DNA of 18,309 bases from assembly GCA_002373755.1 (NCBI GenBank), contig DFJU01000106.1, positions 11,990 to 30,298 on the forward strand, written 5' to 3'. This document shows positions 7,149 through 14,905 of this stretch, piece after piece. Below the pieces are notes generated by a model that made no database searches, was not told the DNA's origin, and saw only the letters and a program-made list of their open reading frames with translations. A program made the position numbers and the translations under genes. This DNA is from Bacteroidales bacterium UBA3663. Lineage in GTDB: Bacteria; Bacteroidota; Bacteroidia; Bacteroidales; UBA3663. Position 1 is the first letter of the stretch. Each line of letters starts with the position of its first letter.

Positions 7149-9035
7149 ATGAATCCTTTATTTCTGGCCAGCGAATTCGTGGCCTTTCTGTTCACCTATT
7201 TCACAGGCAACAATCCACAGCAGGAGCAGATCTGCTATGCGCTGTCGGACGACGGCTACAACTACACCCTGCTCAACCAGGGCCTGCCCGTCATCAAGAG
7301 CGACAGCATCGCCTTCACCCAATGCGTGCGCGACCCGCACATCCTGCGTGGCGAGGACGGCAAGACGTTCTACATGGTTGCGACCGACATGAAGAGTTCC
7401 CTCGGCTGGGCCTCCAACCGTGGCCTCGTCATGATGAAGAGCACCGACCTCATCAACTGGACGCACTCGGTGGTCAACATCCCGACCCGTTTCCCCGAGT
7501 GGATGAACGTGACTCGCGTGTGGGCACCGGAGACCATCTACGACCATAAGACCGGCAAGTATATGGTCTTCTTCTCGATGCTGACCGACGACGGCAAGTG
7601 CAAGTTCGACAAGATTTTCTACTGCTACGCGAACGCCGACTTCACCGACCTTGAGACCGAACCCGTCTATATGTTCGACAACGGCTCGGCCACCATCGAC
7701 GGCGACATCGTCTATAACGAGGCCGACCAGCTCTACCACCTCTTCTACAAGAGCGAGGCGCACGGTGGCATCCTTCAGACCACGGCCAAGCAGCTCACGG
7801 CCGAACCCGGCCAGCCGCTCGGCAGCCAGTGGACAAAACTCGATGGCCATGTCGAGGTATGCAAGAAGGCCGTCGAAGGCGTCGGCGTGTGCAAGAGTCT
7901 GGACGGCAAGTCGTGGATCGTGATGTACGACTGCTACGGCTCGGGTCACTACCAGTTCTGCAAGTCGGCCGACCTGAAGACCTTCGAGTGGGTAGCCGAC
8001 ACGCACACCAAGGGCGCATTCACGCCACGTCACGGCACCATCATGCCAATCACGCAGGAGGAGAAAGACCGCCTTTTGGCCAAGTGGGGCGCTACGGCCA
8101 ATCCGATTCTGCCCGACTTCCATGCCGACCCAGAGGTGCTCTACAGCAATCTGACAAAGAAATACTACATCTATTCCACGACCGACGGCACTCCGGGTTG
8201 GGGCGGACACGACTTCTCGGTCTTCTCGTCCGACGACCTCAAGACGTGGAAGGACGAGGGCAAGATGCTCGACGTCGCCACCGATCAGGTCAAGTGGGCT
8301 GTCGGCAACGCCTGGGCGCCGGCCATCATCGAACGTAAAGAAGGCAAGGGCTACAAGTACTACTTCTACTTCTCGGCCCACAACCCCGAAAGCAAGCGCA
8401 AGGAGATTGGTTGCGCCGTGAGCGACAGTCCAGTCGGCCCGTTTGTCGATTGCGGTCATCCCATCATCACCGATGCCGACCGTCCGGCCGATGCCAAGGG
8501 TGGTCAGGCCATCGACGTCGATGTCTTTCAGGACCCCAAGACCGGCAAGTTCTACCTCTATTGGGGCAACGGTTTCCTGGCCGGAGCCGAGTTGAACGAC
8601 GACATGATCAGCATCAAGCCCGAGACCAAGGTCAACCTCACGCCGAAGGGCGGTTCACTACGCGATTATGCCTACCGCGAGGGCGGCTACGTCTTCTACC
8701 GCAAGGGCATCTACTACTTCCTCTGGTCGGTCGATGACACCGGCGCCGACAACTACCACGTCGCCTATGGCACCAGCAAGTCGCCTCTTGGTCCTATTGA
8801 GGTGGCCGAGCAGCCTGTCATCCTCCAGCAGCGTCCCGAGAAGGAGATTTACGGCACGGCCCACAACTCCATCCTCAAAGACCCGAAGAAGGACCTCTGG
8901 TACATCGTCTATCACCGCATCAATCCGTTCTTCCGTGGCCGACGCAACGGCCCTGGCATCCATCGTCAGGTCTGCATCGACCCGTTGACCTTCGACAAGG
9001 ACGGCAAGATTATCCCTGTCGAGCCGACGAAATGA
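7149..9035 (+). CDS. Tandem GH43 glycosidase (two five-bladed propellers)
   Basis: Two complete GH43-like catalytic domains lie in one 628-residue chain. Domain 1 (about 12-315) has the base Asp in VRDPHIL (D62), the pKa-modulating Asp in TIDGDIV (184/186), the acid Glu in VEGVG (E243), and the late RHGTIMPI block. Domain 2 (about 317-628) opens with ANPILPDFHADPEVLY (D327), then has IDVDVF (456/458), YREGGY (E511) and YHRIN. Both active sites look intact. GH43 enzymes remove arabinofuranose, xylose or galactose units; here arabinan/galactan side chains of rhamnogalacturonan are the likely targets (inferred). I cannot assign the subfamily with confidence. The start is odd: ATG is followed by MNPLFLASEF and then directly by the first propeller strand, with no positive N-region or cleavage site, and no upstream in-frame start exists in the leader. 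The protein therefore seems to lack a normal signal peptide. The gene follows the MITE-like element and ends before a strong terminator. Confidence 0.9.
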   Translation: MNPLFLASEFVAFLFTYFTGNNPQQEQICYALSDDGYNYTLLNQGLPVIKSDSIAFTQCVRDPHILRGEDGKTFYMVATDMKSSLGWASNRGLVMMKSTDLINWTHSVVNIPTRFPEWMNVTRVWAPETIYDHKTGKYMVFFSMLTDDGKCKFDKIFYCYANADFTDLETEPVYMFDNGSATIDGDIVYNEADQLYHLFYKSEAHGGILQTTAKQLTAEPGQPLGSQWTKLDGHVEVCKKAVEGVGVCKSLDGKSWIVMYDCYGSGHYQFCKSADLKTFEWVADTHTKGAFTPRHGTIMPITQEEKDRLLAKWGATANPILPDFHADPEVLYSNLTKKYYIYSTTDGTPGWGGHDFSVFSSDDLKTWKDEGKMLDVATDQVKWAVGNAWAPAIIERKEGKGYKYYFYFSAHNPESKRKEIGCAVSDSPVGPFVDCGHPIITDADRPADAKGGQAIDVDVFQDPKTGKFYLYWGNGFLAGAELNDDMISIKPETKVNLTPKGGSLRDYAYREGGYVFYRKGIYYFLWSVDDTGADNYHVAYGTSKSPLGPIEVAEQPVILQQRPEKEIYGTAHNSILKDPKKDLWYIVYHRINPFFRGRRNGPGIHRQVCIDPLTFDKDGKIIPVEPTK

Positions 9036-9164
9036 TGACTTGGTTTGCGGTCGATGCGCATCGGCCATAACCAGAACGACAAAAAATGACAAAGGCCTGC
9101 TTTCCGCAATGGGAGGCAGGTCTTTGTTGCTCAGAAAAGTCGCGTAGCAGGGCAGGGGCAGCCG
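9036..9164. other. Intergenic space with terminator and CGCGTAGCAGGG element
   Basis: Between the convergent GH43 and lipoprotein genes I see the terminator hairpin and one exact TCGCGTAG (9140-9147), within CGCGTAGCAGGG (9141-9152). That 12-mer also occurs at 3170-3181 in the other large gap. No open frame here looks like a gene. Confidence 0.6.
9091..9125. terminator. Bidirectional terminator between convergent genes
   Basis: AAAGGCCTGC (9091-9100) pairs with GCAGGTCTTT (9116-9125) over ten positions with one G-U pair and a 15-base loop. Read on the minus strand, the hairpin is soon followed by a T-run (the complement of AAAAAA at 9081-9086). It can therefore end both the GH43 transcript and the convergent lipoprotein transcript. 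Confidence 0.75.
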
Positions 9165-9878
9165 TCATTCTTTCAGCTGTACGTGGCTCTGGTTTTCGCC
9201 GAAGTAGCCGGCGTGGCCGCAGAAGTTCTGGAAGGCGGACTTCATGATTTCCATCTCCTTACGGTGTGCGCCGACTTGCGAGTTGTACATCTGCTTGAAG
9301 TCGGCATCCATGTGCGATTTCTTGAGAGGCGTTGACCAATAGAATTGCCAGAAGTGCATCTGGTCGGCTTGGTTCATTGTGGCGATGAGCGGAATCATGA
9401 CGTCGATTTTCTTCTCCATCGTCATGCGGAGCACCTTCTGGAACAGGCTTGGGGCATCGGCCTCGATGGTGGCACCGATGGCAAGGTCGATTAGCTTTGC
9501 GCAATAGATTGTGTCGCCGATTTTCGTCATGCTGATCGAGAGGGCGTCGATGTGTGCAACATACGATGAATAGAGGTTCTTGATGCCTTCGCCGTGGTTG
9601 CCGTACACGAGGATGAAGTCCCACCAGCGGCTCGGAAATGCGTCGAAGAAGGCTCGTTGGCACTCATATTTTTCGGGGTTGGCCAACAGTTCATCGTACG
9701 TCCGGCTGAGCGTTGCCATGTCGTAGATGTCGTTGATGCGGAATCCTGTGGTGTCGGCCACGTTGAGCGAATCGGCTGCGTTCGGGTCGGATTCCAGGTC
9801 GGCATACATGTCATTTTTGGATGGAAGGCTGCACGAAGCGAGCCCCAAAAGGCACAGAAGGAAAGGATAAATCTTCAT
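9165..9878 (-). CDS. Putative lipoprotein of unknown function
   Basis: A 237-residue protein with a type II signal peptide: MKIYPFLLCLLG then a LASC lipobox with the acylated Cys at residue 16, followed by SLPSKND. It should be anchored to a membrane, with the rest in the periplasm or outside (the family context does not tell which). The mature part is mostly helical in appearance with several aromatic blocks, such as FPSRWWDFILVYGNHGEG and QMHFWQFYW. I do not recognise a family and propose no function. It is convergent with the GH43 gene and lies 120 bases downstream of the helicase gene. A good promoter in that gap suggests separate transcription. The ATG follows a short AT-rich leader. Confidence 0.75.
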   Translation of the reverse strand: MKIYPFLLCLLGLASCSLPSKNDMYADLESDPNAADSLNVADTTGFRINDIYDMATLSRTYDELLANPEKYECQRAFFDAFPSRWWDFILVYGNHGEGIKNLYSSYVAHIDALSISMTKIGDTIYCAKLIDLAIGATIEADAPSLFQKVLRMTMEKKIDVMIPLIATMNQADQMHFWQFYWSTPLKKSHMDADFKQMYNSQVGAHRKEMEIMKSAFQNFCGHAGYFGENQSHVQLKE

Positions 9879-9938
9879 AATGATGTGTGTTACAATGGTT
9901 TACTTTAAGATGAGCGATTGTCGTCAAATTCAGTTCTG

Positions 9939-9969
9939 CAAATCTACAGTTTTAGTGTGCGTTTTGCAA
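9939..9969 (-). promoter_or_regulatory. Candidate Bacteroidetes promoter for the lipoprotein gene
   Basis: On the minus strand TAGATTTG (9946-9939) matches TAnnTTTG, and TTG (9969-9967) lies 20 bases upstream, the expected spacing for a -33 box. Transcription should begin near 9932 and leave about 54 bases of leader before the ATG at 9878. This is the best-matched promoter in the window. Confidence 0.6.
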
Positions 9970-9998
9970 GGAAAATGGGGAATATCTTGAATGGTAAC

Positions 9999-12900
9999 TT
10001 AGAGTGAAGCCGATTTCCGCATGGTTATTTCTGGAAGCAGGACGGCGGTTTCTGGTTCATCGGCCGGCGCATCTTTCGGCTTCCACGACACAATGAAACG
10101 CACTTTCGCCGACAGTACGGCATAGCCTTTCCGCGTCCAGTCGGCCATCACGCCCGCGAATTTTGCCGACACTTTGGCAACAGCCTTGTCCGATGCAGAA
10201 TCGTGCAGCACAAGGTCGCGTAGCGTCAATTCAGCGCCGCTGCGAAGTGTCAGGATGTCTTTTTTTCGGCTTTTGAAGTAGTCGAGCACGACATCTTTAT
10301 GTGAAAGTTGCAAGACGATTTCGTCGGGCATTGCGTAAATGGTTTCGTCGGTGGCCAGTCGGTCAGCCCCCAGATTGTTGAAGAGCGGACTGTCGGTGTG
10401 GATGAATAGCCGATGCCGGGCGCGCGTCATTCCGACGTAGATGCATCGTAGGGTTCGGTCGTCCTTTTGTGTGGAGTCGTTGACCAACATATATACGTCG
10501 TCGAATTCACGACCTTTTGACTTGTGTATGGTCGATACGATAACATCGCCTTCGTTGAAGTCGCAGAAGTCTTCGATCGACGATTCGAACAGAAATTCGC
10601 GCAGATCGGAGAGATATAGTCTGTTGTTGGTCGATGCGAAGCGTTCGATGCAGCTTTTGACGATTGGAAGGCATTGGCTGTTGCGATATGTCGCGAATGT
10701 GAGGTTTTTTGCCTCATTCCATACATCTGACAAGATTGTCGCAGAGTGAGGATGTTTGCCAAGTTGGAGCAGGAAGTAGCGGATTTCGGCAAGATTCCAG
10801 ATGCGGATGCCGTCCATCGATTGAATCAGTTGGCATCGGATGCCGTTGTTGCGCAGTATGGCAACAAGCGTGACGGCCTCGTCGTTGGTCTGGGTCAATA
10901 CGCCGGTAGTGCCGGATGTGCGGTTGCGCTTCAATGTCTGCACAAGTGGGTCGAACATTATGTGCGATTTGTGGTTGACGACCTCGACGTAGCCATTGTC
11001 GTTGCTCATCGAGACGATTGGCGTGCTTTTCATTCGTCCATATATGCGTTGTACAAATCGGTTGGAGCAATCGACAATGTGGCGTGCGCTGCGGTAGTTT
11101 TCGGTCATTTCGATGAAGCGTGAGCCTTGCATCTGAGCCAGTTCCTTCATGTGCGATGAACTTGAACCGCGGAATTCATAAATGTTCTGGTCATCGTCGC
11201 CAACGGCAATTACGCGCATTTCCTCGTTGACGGCCATCAGTGCCCTGACCAGTTTGTATTCGTCGGCACTCATGTCTTGCGCTTCGTCAATCACCAGCAC
11301 AGCTTTTCCTATTCGGTTGGGTTCGACTTCGCCCTGTTCAATCATGATTGCAGCATCGGCCACTACGTTGCCGGCATCTTCCAGATTGCCCATGCGTCCG
11401 AGCAGGTCGAAGCAGTAGGCGTGGAAAGTCTTGATTTCGACAAAGTGGGCTGCATTGCCGATTAGCCCGATTAGTCGTTGCTTGAATTCGGTGGCGGCGG
11501 CACGCGAGAAGGTCAGCATGAGCAGTTGTTCGTGCTTGACGTCTTCAAGCAACAACAGCGAGGCCAATTTGTGCACAAGGACGCGCGTTTTTCCGCTGCC
11601 TGGACCGGCGGCCACAACGATGCAGCGCGAATCCTTGTCGTTGACAATCTGCATCTGCATCGGCGACAGTTGGCCGAACAACTGGTCATATTTTTGTGGC
11701 GAGAGGTTGCGCTGTATCTGGTCGAGCCGTTCGCCCTTGAAATATTTCATCACGAACTTGCGGTAGTCCATCTGGAAATAGTCTTGCACATAGCGAAGGG
11801 CGGCATTGTAGTCGCGAACCATCAGGTTGGCATATTCGCCCACGATGTGGACTTGCTGGATCTTCTGTTTGTAGAATTCGTCGAGCATACGGTAGTCCTC
11901 GAACTTGTAGCGTGCCTTGCTTTCCTTCTTGCGCCGGATGTCCATAGCGTTGTAGAGCACCAGGAAACCGCCTTCCAGTTTCAGTGCGCCGATTTTCGAC
12001 AGGTAGAGCAGGGCTTCGTCGATGTCGTTGAGGCTCAAATTGCCTGATGAGCCGAAAATATCGTCGCGGTGTGCTTCCTGGAATTGCTTCAGCAGTTCGA
12101 CGACAGAAAACTGTACGGCATTCTTTTCGTTCGGATCGTCGGTCTTGTCCGACACCATTCTATACAGTTTTTCGACAATGAAACGGCTGATTTCAACTCG
12201 CTTCTGGAAGCGTTCGAGCAGAACGGCCTTTTCGTTGCGGCGTTGTATTTCGAGTCGGTGGGCTGCGTCTTCCGTCTTGGCAATGTAGCCCTTCACGCAG
12301 AGGAAATAGAGCAGCGTGCGGATGTCCTTTTCTGTCGAAGACGTAATGCCGCTCTTCACGGCGTTGTCGTTGAGCTGCTTGCACAGGATGCGCAGAGTGT
12401 CGTCAGGGAGCTGTTCCAGTACGAAGCTCTCAATTTTTATGAAGCGTTCGAGTGTGCTACGCGATTTCCGCTCCGAGTCGCCGGCATCTTGCAGGTAGGC
12501 AGACATGTCTTTCGAATCGGCCAAAATGCCTTCCAGACGCATCCGCTCGACTGCCGACACGACCTCTTGCCGTGTCATGGCCAATGTGTCGGCCAAATAG
12601 TCGATTCGCGATTCAGCCTCGGCATCTTGCGCCCGTGCGATGTATTTTTGCGAGATGAGCGACTTGATGATGCGTATCGTCTTTTCGATTTCTTCGTTTT
12701 CAAAGAGTGAGGAATTGGCGATGCGGCTGCGTGCCTCGTCCATGTTGTTGATTGTGATGCCGGTGGCATAGACGTGTGGCACGTTGTTGCCTCGTTCGAT
12801 GTAGCCGGCCTGTTCAAGTGCTGACAGAGCGGTGCGAACGCGCGTTTCGATGTCCGACACCGAGTCGTCCCATCCTGCCTGACGTGCGATTTCGAGAGCC

Positions 12901-14891
12901 GAACAGCATACGCGTTCGCGCTGTTTTGTCATGCTTTTCACGGCGCGCCAAATCTGTTGTATTTCGCCGATGCTTAGCTTCGTCTGGTTGAGCAGGATGA
13001 AGTGCTTGTCTAGGTCTGAATCTCCATAAAGCACATAACAACGTGCATTCAGGTGCGGGTCACGGCCGGCGCGGCCAGCCTCCTGTACATAGTTTTCGAG
13101 AGAATCGGAGATGTCGTAGTGCACGACGAGTCCGACATCGCTCTTGTCAACGCCCATGCCGAAGGCCGATGTCGCCACGATGATGCGCGTGCTGCCGTTC
13201 ATGAACGAGTCTTGGTTGTTCACCTTCACGTCAGCATCCATTTGGCCGTGGTAGGGTAGAGCCTTGTAGCCGTCGCGCTTCAGCTTGTCGGCTAATTCCA
13301 CGGCACGGCGCGTGCGCGACACATAGACGATGGTCGGGCTGTTGTCCTCATCGACCAAGTCGCGTAGTTTCGCATACTTTTCATCATCGGTTTCGACGTG
13401 AATCACCGAATAGCGCAAATTGGTGCGTGTTGCCGACGTGGCATATAGTTGCAGTTCCAGACCCAATGTGCGTTTAAAATAGTCGCAGATGTCTTGCACA
13501 ACCTTCTGTTTGGCTGTCGCCGTGAAGCATGAGACAGGAATCGGCTGCGACCGTTGTTTCTTTTTCTGGTATTGGTCAATGAACTTGGCTATGTAGAGAT
13601 AATCGACACGAAAATCCTGTCCCCACGACGAGAAGCAGTGGGCTTCGTCGATCACGAATCTGACCACATGGCGCGAAAGCAGGACTCGCTCGATGGTCTT
13701 CGAACGCAACATTTCTGGCGCGATGTAGAGCAGCGATGCCTCGCCGTTGGTGACTCGCTCGATGGCCAGTTGTCGTTCGATGGGGTTGAGCAGTCCGTTG
13801 ATGGTGACTGCTTCGGTGATTCCACGGTCGGCCAGATTGTCCACTTGGTCTTTCATGAGCGACTGAAGTGGAGAGATGACCACCGTGAGTCCATGCACTG
13901 TGCGCCCCTCCATCAGCGCCGGCAGCTGGAAAGTGAGCGACTTGCCGCCGCCTGTCGGAAATATGGCGAGCAATGATTTCCCGTCAACGGCCGCCTGCAC
14001 GGCCTGTTCTTGCAACGGTTCTCCGCCGTAGGTGCGGAATCCGTCGTAGTCAAAGATTGACTTCAGGTTGGCGAAAATGTCAAGCTTTCGGTTGCAATAT
14101 GGGCACCCACGTTCGCAGCGGTTGTGACGCAGCAATTTGATGACATTTTCAACATTGGGGTAGTTGTGCAGCACCCATGCCGGCGTGATTGAATTACGTT
14201 TTTCGGTATCGATTATGGCCAATGCGTATGCCATTTCTACTGGCGATTGAGCGATGATGCTGTCGAGGTCGGCATTTTGGCAGATGTCGGTCGCGTAGTC
14301 GCTTCGGATGAGCGATGCAAGTCCGCTAGTCGCGTAGTCGGCATTGACCATGTCGAGAAAACCATTGAATTCAGGACGGCCTCGTAGCAATGAAGCATAG
14401 ATCAGACGGCGTGTCTGGCTCAACGATTTCCATTTTGCCAATTCGTCGTTCAGCAGGTCCAAAGCCTTCTGGCAGTCATTGACGGGATTGTTGAATTGCT
14501 CGGATTGCAGTTTGTCATCTTTGAGCAGACGGTGGTAGGGGTGTTCCGGAAAGAGTAGCGGCGACATGTAGAGAGTATCGACCAGAAGCCATCGGCCGTA
14601 ATCGTCGCCGAACAGGAAACCTGCATCGTGATGGACAATGTTGTGGCCGCATAGGTAGTCAATGTCGCGTAAAAAGTCGCGTAGCGCATTGCGGTCGGCC
14701 TTGTGGAATGTGCTGCCGTCGTGCCTGATGGCTCCGATGTCGTGCACTTTCTTATCTTTGAGTCCGACCTCGGCGTCAATCACGGCAAAACGGCCGCTGT
14801 TGTGTGATGTTTGGCCAGCTTCGATGCTGACGGCGTTGTCTGTAGCGTCGTCAGCATCGTTGATACCTAAGATTCTGTTCCAAAATGACAT
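9999..14891 (-). CDS. Exonuclease-like/RecQ/UvrD triple-fusion DNA helicase
   Basis: A 1630-residue protein with three recognisable parts. Residues about 33-155 resemble a DEDD 3'-5' exonuclease: FAVIDAE (D39, E41), GHNIVHHD (D89), VDTLYMS and NNPVND (D139); the His or Tyr usually found five residues before the last Asp is Asn134. A Cys cluster CERGCPYC (259-266) may bind zinc. Residues about 285-640 are a RecQ-type SF2 helicase: PTGGGKS (312-318), DEAH (415-418), FTATA (456-460), QEAGRAGR (603-610), then winged-helix-like sequence. Residues about 1070-1500 are a UvrD/Rep-type SF1 helicase: AAGPGSGKT (1094-1102), IDEAQD (1201-1206), GDDDQNIYEFRG, NYRS, STIHKSKG and YVGMTRAR. Both motors look active and should translocate 3' to 5'. 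The likely role is DNA repair, recombination or defence (inferred). The gene lies 14 bases behind the GH127 gene and is less GC-rich than its neighbours. Confidence 0.9.
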   Translation of the reverse strand: MSFWNRILGINDADDATDNAVSIEAGQTSHNSGRFAVIDAEVGLKDKKVHDIGAIRHDGSTFHKADRNALRDFLRDIDYLCGHNIVHHDAGFLFGDDYGRWLLVDTLYMSPLLFPEHPYHRLLKDDKLQSEQFNNPVNDCQKALDLLNDELAKWKSLSQTRRLIYASLLRGRPEFNGFLDMVNADYATSGLASLIRSDYATDICQNADLDSIIAQSPVEMAYALAIIDTEKRNSITPAWVLHNYPNVENVIKLLRHNRCERGCPYCNRKLDIFANLKSIFDYDGFRTYGGEPLQEQAVQAAVDGKSLLAIFPTGGGKSLTFQLPALMEGRTVHGLTVVISPLQSLMKDQVDNLADRGITEAVTINGLLNPIERQLAIERVTNGEASLLYIAPEMLRSKTIERVLLSRHVVRFVIDEAHCFSSWGQDFRVDYLYIAKFIDQYQKKKQRSQPIPVSCFTATAKQKVVQDICDYFKRTLGLELQLYATSATRTNLRYSVIHVETDDEKYAKLRDLVDEDNSPTIVYVSRTRRAVELADKLKRDGYKALPYHGQMDADVKVNNQDSFMNGSTRIIVATSAFGMGVDKSDVGLVVHYDISDSLENYVQEAGRAGRDPHLNARCYVLYGDSDLDKHFILLNQTKLSIGEIQQIWRAVKSMTKQRERVCCSALEIARQAGWDDSVSDIETRVRTALSALEQAGYIERGNNVPHVYATGITINNMDEARSRIANSSLFENEEIEKTIRIIKSLISQKYIARAQDAEAESRIDYLADTLAMTRQEVVSAVERMRLEGILADSKDMSAYLQDAGDSERKSRSTLERFIKIESFVLEQLPDDTLRILCKQLNDNAVKSGITSSTEKDIRTLLYFLCVKGYIAKTEDAAHRLEIQRRNEKAVLLERFQKRVEISRFIVEKLYRMVSDKTDDPNEKNAVQFSVVELLKQFQEAHRDDIFGSSGNLSLNDIDEALLYLSKIGALKLEGGFLVLYNAMDIRRKKESKARYKFEDYRMLDEFYKQKIQQVHIVGEYANLMVRDYNAALRYVQDYFQMDYRKFVMKYFKGERLDQIQRNLSPQKYDQLFGQLSPMQMQIVNDKDSRCIVVAAGPGSGKTRVLVHKLASLLLLEDVKHEQLLMLTFSRAAATEFKQRLIGLIGNAAHFVEIKTFHAYCFDLLGRMGNLEDAGNVVADAAIMIEQGEVEPNRIGKAVLVIDEAQDMSADEYKLVRALMAVNEEMRVIAVGDDDQNIYEFRGSSSSHMKELAQMQGSRFIEMTENYRSARHIVDCSNRFVQRIYGRMKSTPIVSMSNDNGYVEVVNHKSHIMFDPLVQTLKRNRTSGTTGVLTQTNDEAVTLVAILRNNGIRCQLIQSMDGIRIWNLAEIRYFLLQLGKHPHSATILSDVWNEAKNLTFATYRNSQCLPIVKSCIERFASTNNRLYLSDLREFLFESSIEDFCDFNEGDVIVSTIHKSKGREFDDVYMLVNDSTQKDDRTLRCIYVGMTRARHRLFIHTDSPLFNNLGADRLATDETIYAMPDEIVLQLSHKDVVLDYFKSRKKDILTLRSGAELTLRDLVLHDSASDKAVAKVSAKFAGVMADWTRKGYAVLSAKVRFIVSWKPKDAPADEPETAVLLPEITMRKSASL

Positions 14892-14905
14892 AGTTCAATC
14901 GTTTT

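Noticed and set aside
7158..8459. Minus-strand open frame of 433 codons opposite GH43
   Set aside because: It is a shadow of the double GH43 domain; its Val/Glu/Leu-rich product matches nothing recognisable and it covers intact catalytic motifs on the plus strand.
9594..9908. Plus-strand open frame opposite the lipoprotein gene
   Set aside because: The minus-strand gene has a lipobox and a matching promoter, whereas this frame has neither.
9936..9971. Possible terminator for the helicase gene made from TGCAAA ... TTTTGCA
   Set aside because: Only six pairs with a long loop and no T-run; the region is better explained by the lipoprotein promoter.
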